From the NCBI GenBank assembly GCA_020881915.1, contig JAJFPB010000001.1, forward strand, positions 2,170,001 through 2,234,000: a DNA stretch of 64,000 bases, read 5' to 3'. This document shows positions 23,151 through 34,696 of the stretch, piece by piece. The stretch comes from Paramyrothecium sp. XJ0827. Its lineage: Eukaryota; Ascomycota; Sordariomycetes; Hypocreales; Stachybotryaceae. A program made the translations under genes and the position numbers. The notes under the pieces are model-generated. The model saw only the letters and a program-made list of their open reading frames with translations. It had not been told where the DNA came from and ran no database searches. Numbering within the stretch: the stretch's first letter is position 1; the number at the start of each line of letters is the position of its first letter.

Positions 23151-25958
23151 TCAGTTCCAGCCGAGAGAGTTCTCAGCGGCAACAGGAGCAGAGATGGCGG
23201 CAGTGCGGACCGAGCCACCCATACCGCTGCGGCCACTGCCGTGGCTGTCTCGGCCTCCGGCAACTCCACCGTAATTGGAGAATTCCCGGCTCATGAGTGC
23301 ACCGCCCATGAGAGCGGGGCTTCCTGCGTCAGTGTAGCGCATCTCAGACATGTCGCTGCCACCCAGGGAACTGGCGCGCTGGTGCTGTCTCTTACGCTTG
23401 TATCGACGGGCCACGATGAACATGGCCGCACCATACATGACACTGAGACTAACAGCACCGACAGCGATACCTGCGGTCTTGGCCCTCTGCGAAGAGGATT
23501 GTTGACCACTGTTACCGTTGTCAAATGCGTCGTTGGGACGGGGTTGGCCAGGAGTGTCACCGCCATTGTTGGTAGAACTGTCTTCCTCCACGTTGCCAAA
23601 GATGTCGATCTTCGGGTTGATCTGTGCCGTCAGGTTGCGGATGAGTATGTCGTCGTTATTGTAAATCAGCGAGTTCGGCATCAAAATATCCATCTGCAGA
23701 CGCTGGACGAGGTTCTCGGGGTAAGCCAGCTTAGCAATGGTCGTGATGTAGCCCCAGCGAGTATTGGTGTCATAAGGAACCAGCTTCTTGATCTGGACCT
23801 TTTCAAGGTCGAGGCCGGCAGCATCAGCGAGAGCTTGCGGCAGGAGCTTGAAGATCTGAGCAGCGGCCCTAGTATCCTCCGAAACAAAGACGTAGTTCAG
23901 GGGGAAAAGGAAGCCAATCTGGATCTCACGGGTACCCTGTGGCGTCTCCTTCTCCTCATCCGGAAGAATGATCTTCGGGATATTGGAAGGCATCGTGCTC
24001 GATGAGGTTGGCGCGGAGGGGTTCTCACTGAAAGTAATCGACGTCGGTTCCATGAAGATCGTGGATTGTTCGAGGCCTTCAGTATCAGTCAACGTAGCAG
24101 TAGGTCGAATGCTTGTGACAGGCTCGGGGGCAGAAGTGGTTGGCTCGGGAGCAACACTGCTAGTAGGCTCGCTGACCACAGACGTCTGAATCGTCGTGGG
24201 CGGCGATGGAGCGCTCGTCTCTGAAGCGGAGGCGGTCTGCGACGGAGTGGAAGTGGGAATGCTGACAGTCTCGGAGGTGGATGTGGGTACGTCAACAGAG
24301 GTTGAGTTGGCTGTGCTTGCTGAGCTGCTGGTCTCCGAGATGGGAGTTTCCGTTACCGAGGCCGTAGAAGTGACAGAGATGCTGATCGGTGTAGATGGGC
24401 CAGTGGACGTCTCAATGGTGGTGCTAGTCGAGTTCACGTCAGTGGGCGGCAGAGAACTGGTCGATATCGAAATGGGCGGCTCTGTGCTGCTCACTGACAC
24501 GGGGTCGGAAATGACATCTGAGGACGAGGTCGTGCCAGGAGTTGGCGCTGACGAGGTCGATGATTCTACAGAGGTAACGGTTTCGGAAACAGGTACAGAG
24601 GAGCTTCCGGGAGTTGGCTCTGGAGTTGGCTCCGGAGTTGGCACCGACGATGTGTCCACAGATGTAGATCCAGGAGGGATAGGGAGTGAGCTGGTGTCGA
24701 CCGACTCGGAAGGCGTAGGCTCAGGTTCAACAGCGCTGCTAGATGAAGGAACCGTGACAGTCTCATTGCCCGTCGCAGAGGTGCTCAGCTCAGGGTCAGA
24801 TCCAGTCGACGAGGAAACTACCGAAGAAGAAACCTCAGTTGGAAGGTTGTCGGAGACTGTAGCCGACGATGGCGTCGAGACCACATCAGACTCGGAGACA
24901 ATCGGTGGGACACTCGAAGTCTCAGGTGGAACCGGTGCAGACGTCTCGCTGGCTTCAACAGTGCTGGAGGTAACCGGCGCCGGTTCAGTCGTGTTAGTGG
25001 CCGAAGGCTCGGGAACGGGAACCAAGCTGCTAATGATCGACTCAATAGGGTCGAGGATGCCGGTGCTAGTTGAAGAAGCCTCAGGCTCAGAGACAGGCAG
25101 AGAAGAGGTCTCGACAGCGCTTGAAACAGGGACACTGCTCGAAATAGGTTCAGCACTAGATTCTGCGGCGCTGCTAGAGGTGACAACAGGTTCTGCTGAG
25201 CTGCTAGTCTCGGGGGGTGCGCTTGTTTCGGGAGGAGGAGCTTCTGAAGAGCTGCTGGCCTGCTCGGATGTACTGGCAGGGGGCTCTGGCTCTGAGGTGC
25301 TGCTGGCCTGCTCGGAGCTGCTGCTAGCCTGTTCAGAGGTACTACTAGCTTCCTCAGATGTGCTACTGGCCTGCTCTGAGCTGCTGGTCTCCACAGCTGA
25401 GCTGGTCGCCTCAGAGGTAGTGGTAGAAGTTGAGCTAACAATGCCTGTAGGTCCAATGAGGATGGGTGACTCGGACGACGACGACTCGTCGGGTTCCTCG
25501 ACCGGGAAACTGCTTGTAGGAGGGGGGGGAGCCGAAGACGACACTGTGGGTTCGACGGTGACAATCGGGTTGTTGCCCGTGCCTACAGCGCTAGAGACGG
25601 CTTCTTCCTCGCCGTTGGTGCTTGTGGGAACTACCACAACCGACGACGTTTCGGGAGCCTCGCTGGGCAAACTGGCGGAGCTGCTCTCGGGAGCGCTGCT
25701 GCTGCTGCTGCTGCTGGACTCATCCTCGTTGAAGATGCTTGAGAGGAAGTCACCGAGCGAAGAGCCCCTGGACGAGGTCACGAATTCGGGCGGCGAGGTT
25801 GATGACTCGGCAGGCAGTTCCTCGGAGTTTGTGATGGTCGAATTGAATTGGCGCCTAACATTACGGGGAAAGTAAATGCGAGGTTTCTCGGGCTCGGCGG
25901 CGGAGACCGAAGTGGCAAGTGCCACGATGGCAGCCAAGGTCAGCGTCTTGCTCTGCAT
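23151..25958 (-). CDS. MSB2: Msb2-type signalling mucin, single-pass membrane sensor (935 aa, single exon)
   Basis: The N-terminus (about aa 1-20, MQSKTLTLAAIVALATSVSA) is a signal peptide. Residues from about 40 to 640 are a Ser/Thr/Pro/Glu-rich mucin-like region with poly-Ser runs and repeats of the form EQASSTSE. A folded extracellular domain follows (about 676-785; IQIGFLFPLNYVFV ... PYDTNTRWGYITTIAKL), then one membrane segment (about 828-850), a basic stop-transfer RRYKRKR, and an 85-residue cytoplasmic tail ending AENSLGWN. This layout and the conserved juxtamembrane domain and tail match filamentous-fungal Msb2, a plasma-membrane sensor upstream of Cdc42 and the Kss1/Pmk1-type MAP kinase cascade. 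In pathogenic fungi, Msb2 senses surface cues during invasive growth. A related Hkr1-like mucin is the main alternative. The low-complexity coding gives a long open frame on the opposite strand, which is a shadow. Confidence 0.82.
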   Translation of the reverse strand: MQSKTLTLAAIVALATSVSAAEPEKPRIYFPRNVRRQFNSTITNSEELPAESSTSPPEFVTSSRGSSLGDFLSSIFNEDESSSSSSSSAPESSSASLPSEAPETSSVVVVPTSTNGEEEAVSSAVGTGNNPIVTVEPTVSSSAPPPPTSSFPVEEPDESSSSESPILIGPTGIVSSTSTTTSEATSSAVETSSSEQASSTSEEASSTSEQASSSSEQASSTSEPEPPASTSEQASSSSEAPPPETSAPPETSSSAEPVVTSSSAAESSAEPISSSVPVSSAVETSSLPVSEPEASSTSTGILDPIESIISSLVPVPEPSATNTTEPAPVTSSTVEASETSAPVPPETSSVPPIVSESDVVSTPSSATVSDNLPTEVSSSVVSSSTGSDPELSTSATGNETVTVPSSSSAVEPEPTPSESVDTSSLPIPPGSTSVDTSSVPTPEPTPEPTPGSSSVPVSETVTSVESSTSSAPTPGTTSSSDVISDPVSVSSTEPPISISTSSLPPTDVNSTSTTIETSTGPSTPISISVTSTASVTETPISETSSSASTANSTSVDVPTSTSETVSIPTSTPSQTASASETSAPSPPTTIQTSVVSEPTSSVAPEPTTSAPEPVTSIRPTATLTDTEGLEQSTIFMEPTSITFSENPSAPTSSSTMPSNIPKIILPDEEKETPQGTREIQIGFLFPLNYVFVSEDTRAAAQIFKLLPQALADAAGLDLEKVQIKKLVPYDTNTRWGYITTIAKLAYPENLVQRLQMDILMPNSLIYNNDDILIRNLTAQINPKIDIFGNVEEDSSTNNGGDTPGQPRPNDAFDNGNSGQQSSSQRAKTAGIAVGAVSLSVMYGAAMFIVARRYKRKRQHQRASSLGGSDMSEMRYTDAGSPALMGGALMSREFSNYGGVAGGRDSHGSGRSGMGGSVRTAAISAPVAAENSLGWN
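25270..25400 (-). repeat. Degenerate coding repeats in the mucin domain
   Basis: Units of 7-9 codons of the form EQASS(T/S)SE recur in tandem in the mucin region, and a (GCT)n run near 25697-25722 encodes poly-serine on the minus strand. Such repeats usually vary in number between strains. Confidence 0.7.
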
Positions 25959-28900
25959 TGTGAGTTCCGAGATTTGTATTGATTATTTAATGACCTGGTC
26001 TTGTGAAGGAGTGTGAGATATATGTGTTTCAGAATCAACTGATTTGTACTGCTTGCGAAGCTCGCGATTAGTGACACCGGACGAGCCTAACCAGAATTTT
26101 TTGGTGAGCTCACTGTCAGGGATAGCCGAAGCGAATGTACTTGACAACAAGGTGTCAATAGATGTTAATGATCTGCAATTCGAAGCTCGTTAGCCAAACA
26201 GATTCGGTCTCCAGATCGCGTCATGACATGTTGGCTAAAGCATCCACTTGAACGGTACTCTTTCGAGTTGGCCGTGCCATGGCACAATATTGAGGCATGT
26301 ACAACTTCAACAGTTCCCGTCTCTGCAAGCACGTACAGTGGTATGGTCGCGTAGAGCGTAATATCCAAAAATCCAGATAACAGTAAAAGAGTGACTTGAC
26401 GAAAATTCGTCAAAGCGGCGTATGCAAAAAACAAAGGCGCGTGGTCGACACTTCCGTCGTGGCCTGTTCAAGTCTTGTCGTAGTCGGCGATCGAAGTCGG
26501 GACGGTTGGCGTTGATCGGGTTGGCGGATCGTCAATCGTCAGCTAGACATTTGGGCACGGCGACCTCCGGTTATCCGCAAAGACCGTCCGGGCTACCGAA
26601 GCTCGAACGAAAATTGGCGGGACGGACAATTGAAGGTAGGAGAGAGGTCGTTTGGCGTTGAGGAAGTCGACGTCGCCTGCGATAGGGAGCTGTGGGACAA
26701 GAGAGGGAAAAGAGGACGGAACGAGTGTGGGAATGGGGAAAAGGAAGGGAAAAGCAAAGGCCAGGAGGGCAGACCGCAGCAGCAGACCGGGGGTGTGTGG
26801 CCAGGCGAGAAACGAAGGAATGAGAGAAGCGATGGAAACACGACACGGACAGGGGTGGTTGGGTCGGGGGGGAGGGGAGGGAGAGGGAGGGAGGAGAAGG
26901 GATGGATGGGTGGGAGGGACGGATGGCGAGAGAAGGCAGACGCAGACAGAGGGGATGGCGACGAAGAAAGAGGGAGGGTGAGCCAGTGCGTGGCAGACAC
27001 AGACACAGACCCAGACGGCAGCAGCTTGCTCACCTGCCTGCGCGTACCTGTACTAGAGGCGCCCAGGTCCCCACGCAGGTACCCACGTACCCCGGCCCTC
27101 TCAGGTGCGTCTCTCGCCTTGGCCTCGAGGCTACGGGCGAAGATGGGTACCTTGGGCGGTACCTCCCCGGCACACACGTTGTCTGCAGCCAGCAGCGCTA
27201 ACGACACAAGTACCATCGGCGGGTGCCCTCTGGTGCTCTCCGCATCCCTGTCAAGTCATGCCCTGCAAGTAAATTGGGGTGCACGGACGCAGCAAAACCA
27301 GGGAAAAACGGTGGCCGTACCGGACGCTCGACTGATCAACTGAGCAGAGCGCGGGCGGGACAGTCTCCCTAGAGGATGGATGGTAGCTAGCATCGCTCGT
27401 GCTTGTACGGTGGTGGTCGTCTTTCCCGACTGCCACCAGACCCGAACTGGCTGGTTGTAAAGACGGTCTCTCGACAGGAAATGAAAGGTTCGTGCTTATC
27501 TCTTCCAAACAAGAGAACCCAGCGCATGTCGAGATTCAGCTACGGTAGGTGCCTCTAGGTGGACAAGAACAGAAGATACTTGACCTCCGTGGAGTCGCCG
27601 CGTCTTTGTGCACACACCTGCACAAGGACGAAGTACATCTACGGCAACTCAATCTCCCCCCTTCCCAACGTGCTGGCGGTACCCTATCCGCTCTGAATCA
27701 ACGCAAACGGGGCGGGATGGATGGGTTGTGCAGCGCTAAACCGTTTGCTCTTCGCGCTCACGCTCACGGCCAGGGCCCCGGTCCAGATGCCAGGGGGACC
27801 ATCTAATATTGGGAACATGGAACCCTCTGGCGCCACCACCGCCGCGCTGCAACTACAGTTCAACTGCACCTGCAACTGCAGTGGGCAGCCTTCCCCAATA
27901 AGACACGGGTAAAATTTGTGTACTGGCGTTGCGATCGCCCAAAATGGGTTTTTGCCTCATGCAGGCAACCCAACCCTGCATGGGCCTGATGGCCTCCGCG
28001 CATAAAGTGCCATTTTTGGAGGATAAGGTAAGCTACCGCGGGTTACCTCGAGCTTGGCCCAACCGGCGCAGCTTCGCGCGTACCGCCGGAGTACCTAGCC
28101 TCCTCATTCTCCTCCGCACTGAAGGCTCTGCACCGTTCTGCACCAAGCAGCACAAAAACAGCACGCAACCAATCTCAATGTCACTCTGCAACATGCTTCC
28201 AACCCAATGCAACGCACGTTTCTCTGTATTGTTTGGCCTGGTCGCCACTCCTGCAACCCCCTCAAACGAACTTGAGCCAGGAGGCATCGCATCAGATCGG
28301 ATCACACCAGTTCAGACCAGACCAGACCAGGCCGGACCGGACCAGACCAGTGAATCAGTTGTTTGGCCAGATCTTCATTTCCCGCTGCGGTGGTCGACAC
28401 CCATCCCGAAGAACCAACACGCGCCGGCGTCGCGGGAAATTGCGTTTGCAACCATAGTCCACGCCATGGGCAGCCTTCCTAGCTGTGGCTGCCAGCCCTC
28501 CGTCCGGGTCTACCATAGTCTTGTGGGGACTACTCAGGCACCGGAGACTTGAGGAGCCATAGCTTGGTACTTCATTTCGACGGGGAGGCCTTGGTTAAGG
28601 TCATGTACCGACAGACCCAGCCGCCTGTATCTCCAGCCCAGGGGTGGTCCCCTGCCCAGTGGCTTGACGCTAGACAACATGGTTGTTCAGGGATCTGAGC
28701 AGGGTCTTGATAGCGCCTTCCCCCGGCCAGATGGGGCAGCACTATTGGCTGACTGCGCTGCCGTCCAGGCTTGGGGAGACTTGCGTGATACTTGTATAGA
28801 TTGCCTCTCTTTGCAGGCTCCGTCCGCGAAGCAGGCACCACACTCGGTTGTACTGCCGAAGTAGCCTCACCCGCCTCCCTCACATCGTTATTCCCATGCT

Positions 28901-31900
28901 CCTCTTCTCCTGAGCAAGTCCACAGTGTTGCGAACATGGGCTCCAAACTCGCAAGGGCCTCTTGGGATCAAATCCTGTTCGCTTTTGTATTGTATCATTC
29001 ATCTCGGTTTGCGCCGCAATTATGACTGTCATCCGATATGTAATTACCTCATTCAAGGAGATATTGGTACATGCACCAACTTCGCTTCCAGCGACGGTCC
29101 TCTTCAGCCAACAGTTGCAACTACATACAGTCCGAAAAAGACTGCTCTACACGGCGCAGCCTGTTGGATCAGCAGTGCATATATTAAACAAGTCAATCTC
29201 ATCGGTCGCGTTCCGTGCACGATACCGAGAGCGGAAGCCGATCATAGGAAGAGAGTAATGGCCGCCAATGGGAATTGCAACGGTGCTCGATCCGCTTCTT
29301 TCACGCTTCTCTCGATCCCACATCAAGTTTAAAGCACCACAGGAGGCCAGTGCATCAAGACAATACAAATCATTGGGCAAGTCTGCAGGCAAAGAGGAGA
29401 AGCAGAATGCATCCCATTCCTGAGGGCCCTGTGCTGTGCAACCCACCCAGATCATCATCCCCGTCCACCGCGGAAGCAAGCACAGCGAAGGCAACTTAGC
29501 CTGTCGATCCTCTATACTTGTGAGGGGCCTCGCGCGACTGGACGGAGAACCTCTAACGAGGGAGGACAGACAGCCCTACTGGAATTGAGCAGCGGCGTCA
29601 CTGAGCTCATGGCTAGACAGCGCATTCACTCTCCTTCACGTATCAGCGATGAAGAGCTCTTCAACTTACTCACATCAGACACAACCACCAGCATTCACCT
29701 TCTGTGAAAGGCTTCGTCACAGCCCCACATACACAGGAATACCGGCAATCTCTTATTAGGGAGCCACATTGCCCTCCCATATTTGGCCACGCCAGGAACC
29801 TGCTGCGGACGTCAGCAGGCGGCGCCTTTCGCCTAATTTAGTATCGTAGTCTACGTCTCAAACACTCTCCACCTCCCCCTTCTCCGCTTTTGGCAGACCT
29901 CTGTTCACCGTGCCGATGGAGCTGTTCTCTTGATTACCTGATACTGTCTACCTGCCTGGAAGGTTGGACTGGCACACCAACAGGCCAGAGCAGGCGTGTG
30001 CGTGTGCGGCTCCAGTCAAGCTCCGGGCTAATGGCGAGCCTGCCGCTCCGCTTCCAGGTCTGTCACCACCGTCTTTGATTCATTAGACTCACCGGCCGGG
30101 TCTGGCGGTGCGTGTGCGCACGTACCTGGAACCATCTTCGTCAAATCTTATTTGACTCTTGCTCCTGCAAAAATGTGAGCGACATGAGTAATGGATAGTC
30201 CGCGCAGCTCATTTCAACATGCATGCCCATCGCGTTTTTTGCAGTGTGTGTATATGTGTGTAGCGCGTTGGCTCCTCGCCTTCACGGAGGAGAACCTATG
30301 ATGGACAATGAGACATGCGCAGCAGGTGGGAACGCGCGTTGGCTGTCTCCTTGGACCTGCGTCCTCGACATGGACATGCTGTCGAAGTGGCCATGTGTTT
30401 TACATGTTTCGTCTCGCCGTGGCGGCACTCTTCAGGCCAGGGACAATGGTTCGCGCATGTCTCACAGGTGTTTGCCGTGTTGCACAACGACTCACTTTCT
30501 CAGACGCTCTCCCTTCTCCCAGATTCCTTCCCCGCCAGCCTCAGGTCAGTCTCAGTGCTCCGCCACAGTCATAAAACAACTTCGCTCCGTAGATGTGAAG
30601 GAAGTGCTCCGTTCGCGCACACCCGCATGGCCTTGGAAGTGGTAGCAAAGCGCACAGCCGCCGTCAAGGTGGTAATCCCCATCCCCCCCTTTCCCTTCCT
30701 GTCCATCCCATCACTCATCCACAAAGCTCAATTCGGCGTCGTCCACTTGCATGCACTACCACATTCTCCTAACCATTGAAGAAACGATGCCGTTCCCGGT
30801 GCCCTCGTGCTTGTTGTTCTGGTGCACCCAAGGCTAGGTCTTTTGGGGTAACGCTCGGGTTTTTTGAAACGAGCCAAAGTTGTTGAAACAGTCGCGCCAA
30901 GCTTGCCTCCTGTCATCTCACTAACAAGTTCGTCGCCCAGATTGCGTTGAGGCCTGTGTCTGCTTCTCGCCTGTCTGTGCCAGACAGGCTCGTCCTTGCA
31001 GAGACATTCCGTTAGGTTTCATGAGTCCCTACTGGCAACTGTAGGATGAATTTCACTGCCTTGCGTCTTGTTAGCGGGGTGTTTTGGTGTCACCTTATGG
31101 GGCTTCAGCCGTGCTTGGCAGACTCTACTACACTCACCTTGGGACATACCTCCTTAGTTCGTCCGTTCTGCTTTGCCGTTGCGGAAAGCAGATCGTCCCG
31201 AGTCATTGTTTCTTCCTATTGCTTAGTAAGAGCCGTCGTGTAGGAAGTATGAATCTGCCGTGAGGTGGGATTACGTGTGGAGTGACTTGAAAGTAGGGCC
31301 TACATCGCAGGGCTGCGAGCCCCTTTCCGTATGGCCCCCAAGTGCAAGAAGGCAAATTTATCTTCTGATTCGAAGTTTTTTACAGCGTGAGCCATGCGGC
31401 TCTGGGCTTCTAGCCGAAGCTTCTTCAGGGGACGCTATTTTCATGTCGTGTAAGCTACGTTACCAAGAGGCTGCGACGCTCTCGTAGTTCCTTCCATTGA
31501 GGAAGTAGACCATAAGTTATCTGTCACACACCAAAGGTGGGCAGGCGATCCCCTGCGTCGTTATGATATGCTGCTGCTGCGAGACGCAACATTGTATAGG
31601 GCTGACGGTGTAGATGGTGGTGACATGACCATACATGGCGCTATTCAGCATAGTGAGAGATGGTAATGACCTGCCCTTGTTCTTTGGCTTTGGAGCCCAC
31701 TGAAGGCACTACAGATACAATGGAATGGGGCTCCCTTCCAAAGCATCTATAGATTCTTCGTTTGTGGCATTGGTTAGCTGCCGAACCCATCGCACCTTCG
31801 GACCTGCGATCTCTTGCGTTTGGATATGCAATATCAGATCAGAGTGCTTGATCGATATGATGGGAACTTCGTACTTATTTTTTCTCCAAGTTCCATTGAA

Positions 31901-33452
31901 CCACTCCAGCTGTTTGCATGATTATGTGTTGTGTTCTTGGAATCCACCACTCGACATTTGTGAGCTTCATGGATGAAACACATGAGCACACTGGTCATAG
32001 CGGAAACTGCTCGGTGTTGAGGACACGCAAGCCAACGGGATCTCCTGCTTCTTACCGCTTTGTTGAGAACCAGTCTAGCGGCCACCCAGTAGGTTGTTCT
32101 TGAGTGGGTGCTACGGGGTAGGGTGAAAGTCCAATTAATGAAGCCTAGTCAAAGAGCAACAGATCCGTATTACTTGGTCTACAGCTCGGTTAGCACACAG
32201 AACAGTTGTCAAAGAGTCGTTTTTCTCGGGCTGGTGAAATCGCGTAGGTTCCTCCAGTGTTTGCCATGGCAGTGTCGAATCGTTGCAATCGAGGGACTAT
32301 GGCTTTGTCTAAACCTTCAGGTCTGAACTGCCACCTTGAAGTTTTCTTTAGAAACTTTCAGTTATCACATATTCCCTATCGAGGCCATCATGTGGTACTT
32401 GATGCTGAGCCCACATAGCATCGTCATGGATCTATCAAGCATCATGATGATTCTATCATCACGTTGGGGCGTGGTATGGTGACAACCTCCGTGTAATGGC
32501 AGCCTACCCAAGCCCTTCTGTTTTCTCTCTGCTCCTTGCAACATTGGTGTTCCTTCTTCTTGGTGATAGGCCGTTGACAGTGTCGCTTGTGATTGCCGCT
32601 TGCGTGTCGAAGTCGAACCGGCACCCTTCCCTCCAGCAACTCAAGGTATAACCTTTGGTTAAACCTGAATCAGCCACTAACCTGTTTTGTGAGGTGGTAT
32701 CAGGTCTCGTCAAAGGGTATGATATAGAAGAAATAGAAGGTTGTTAAGATGTATTTTCTTCGAGTGTGGTATGCAAGCAAGCGAAAGGTGAGTTTGAGCA
32801 ACTACAACAAATGTCTCCATGATAGCAGACAAACTTGAAACAAACTAGACCAATGGAGCAAGCCAGTTGCCACATGACAAAATACTGTTCTATCAAATCC
32901 AGTCAGGCATAACTTCCCCCTAGCTAACTGTTCCTGTTCTTGTGACGATGATCGTCCATGGTCATGGCCATGTATAGGACGTGTCTAGGTACAGGGTAGG
33001 TGGAGGCATTGTGCGGCAACCGGAAAGATATTGGGACGCGATGCTGGGTTCAAGACCAGACATAGAAATAAATTTGTGCAGCAGGAATGAGCGTCTCAAC
33101 AAGGTCAATTCCATTCAGCCCTGCGCACGAACTGGATGTATAACCTCGTTGTATCTGGTGAGATAACAGCGGACGGAGGTTGTTAGTGCAAGCCTGTGGT
33201 GGGGTCGTTTCTGCCTCAATCCGGGGCTCACCAAGCCGGCCCCTCATTGGTCGCGGAAGTCCCCTGCAATACCCCTTGGAGGAGCGCAGGCGATCCATTA
33301 TCAGGAACACCTCGCAATCTGGAATATGGGACCACCCTGAGGAGACGAAGCTGAACGGGAGGCGAAAACTTAACCTCCGTTCGCTCCTCGAAGACCACCC
33401 ATAGCCCGAATCACGGTCGCCCGGCCTGCCCTCAGCGGCCCGATTTATCATT
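25959..33452. other. 7.5-kb divergent intergenic region, mucin gene to ERV2
   Basis: The region is an unusually long upstream space shared by two divergent genes. From about 26630 to 27000 the plus strand is almost pure purine (GGGAGG/GAGAAG runs), that is pyrimidine-rich on the mucin-gene strand, as in a promoter or 5' leader. Low-complexity patches follow: GGTACC-containing motifs at 27040-27170, CAACTGCA-type repeats at 27848-27881 and ACCAG repeats at 28306-28350. The rest (28.6-33.4 kb) has only short, unrecognised frames on both strands. I see no gene, tRNA or transposon. A long 5' UTR or a non-coding transcript is possible but cannot be shown from sequence. Confidence 0.5.
28306..28350. 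repeat. Low-complexity (ACCAG/ACCGG)n tract
   Basis: Consecutive 5-bp units CAGACC, CCGGACC and similar fill about 45 bp of the intergenic region. It is a degenerate microsatellite with no evident role. Confidence 0.75.
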
Positions 33453-34175
33453 ATGGCGCGCCGCAACCACCTCACCTTGATGGTGGCGCTGGCCGTCGCT
33501 ATCTTCTTCACCATCTCGTACCTGTTCTCCGGGCCCTCCACGCCGGCTCGGAACGTGGACGTTCTTCGACCCGATGAACCTGCCGTGCCGCTGAAGCACG
33601 CACCCGAGGGGTCAAGATCCGAGTTCCAAGTAGACCTGGATGCGATCCCCGCCGGCATCTTGGAGGGCGAGTCGATCGCGCCCAAGCTGGAGAATGCGAC
33701 ATTGAAGTAGGTGCCTGTGTTACCCTTGCGATGGCTACAGCTTGGATCTGCTGGCATTTCGCACCGTCTTCGACCTCAACGTCGCTAATCAGATCATCAC
33801 AGAGCCGAACTTGGCCGTGCGACGTGGCGCTTCCTGCACACCATGATGGCCCGCTTCCCGGACAACCCGACGGCCGAGGACCGCACCGCGCTCGAGACCT
33901 TCATCCACCTCTTCGGACGCCTCTACCCGTGCGGCGAGTGCGCCCGCCACTTCCGCCAAATGCTCGTCGAATATCCTCCCCAGACCAGCAGCCGCAACGC
34001 GGCCGCCGGCTGGCTGTGCTTCCTACACAACAACGTCAACGAGCGGCTGGAGAAGCCGACGTTTGACTGCAGCCAGATTGGTGACTTTTACGACTGTGGA
34101 TGCGGCGACGAGGAGAAGAAGAAGAAGGAGGAGGAGGAGAAAGCCGCAGGCAAGCAGAGTGCAGCCAAGGAGTAG
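33453..34175 (+). CDS. ERV2: Erv2-type FAD-linked sulfhydryl oxidase of the ER (208 aa, 2 exons)
   Basis: Exons 33453-33706 and 33803-34175 are joined by a 96-bp GT-AG intron that restores NATLKAELGRATWRFLH. The product is an Erv/ALR-family flavoprotein that makes disulfides with O2 as acceptor. Visible features are an N-terminal membrane anchor (about aa 7-26), the family start of AELGRATW, the active-site pair Cys128-Gly-Glu-Cys131 in LYPCGEC, the FAD-binding stretch WLCFLHNNVNERLEKPTFDC, and a downstream CGC motif (YDCGCG) that fits the shuttle cysteine pair. The membrane anchor and overall length match ER-lumenal Erv2 rather than mitochondrial Erv1. The C-terminal 25 residues are a Lys/Glu-rich tail with no HDEL signal, so retention would depend on the anchor. 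The next gene, 520 bp downstream on the same strand, is the proteasome subunit. Confidence 0.92.
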
Positions 34176-34696
34176 ATGGGAGAACTAGCGATTATTTATA
34201 CTAAGACAATGTGCAATTTCGCCTCAGTATTTCTGATGCCTCTGGACGCATGCATTGCGTACTATATGGGTTACGTGAAGGTCGTCCTTACGTCGTGTGT
34301 ACTACTCAAGGCTCAAAGGGGCATCTCCATTGATCATTTCCTCGGAATCCTCTGTAGAGTCCCACCATAGGAGCATGGATTAGAAACAAGTTAGAAATGC
34401 TAAGTCCTAGGTCTGTAATTCAGTTGTAAAATCCACTGCGACATACTCTGACTTGGTGTTACCTTTTGCTCGTTGAAGAGAGCTGCAACTGAAGGTGTTA
34501 TCACGTGATCTGGCACGTGCTGATATCGACGTGCGGTCATGGCGCGGCTGCGCGTTCAGAGCTGCCTGAGCTCCGACGTCAAGCTCAAGCCCACCCGTTG
34601 ACGACGAACAGCGAACATTCCGCATTTCTTTCGACCCTCGACTTCAACAGGCCCAAAAACAACTAATCCGTTCCGCTTCCACCCTCGTATCTCATC
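34176..34696. other. Intergenic with PRE3 promoter
   Basis: The ERV2 3' flank and the PRE3 promoter. It contains two E-boxes about 180-195 bp before the PRE3 start. No gene is seen. Confidence 0.6.
34501..34520. promoter_or_regulatory. Twin E-boxes upstream of PRE3
   Basis: TCACGTGA (34501-34508) and GCACGTGC (34513-34520) are two palindromic CACGTG cores 12 bp apart, followed by GACGTG near 34528. CACGTG is the core bound by fungal bHLH factors such as Cbf1-type proteins; TCACGTGA is the Cbf1-preferred form. I did not find a clear yeast-type proteasome-associated element (GGTGGCAAA). Regulation by a bHLH factor is inference. Confidence 0.45.

Noticed and set aside
24196..25875. 559-codon open frame on the plus strand across the mucin gene
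   Set aside because: It is the antisense shadow of the Ser/Thr/Pro-rich coding region, giving a Val/Glu/Ser-rich product with no domain. The minus-strand protein has a signal peptide, a folded domain, a membrane segment and a conserved tail.
26630..27343. 237-codon frame rich in Gly, Arg and Glu
   Set aside because: Its composition follows the purine-rich DNA upstream of the mucin gene. There is no domain, and overlapping open frames of similar length occur in the other frames.
27929..28552. 207-codon plus-strand frame in the mucin upstream region
   Set aside because: It runs through the ACCAG microsatellite and shows no domain or splice-linked partner.
33050..33757. 235-codon minus-strand frame over ERV2
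   Set aside because: It overlaps the well-supported ERV2 exon 1 in antisense and shows no recognisable domain.
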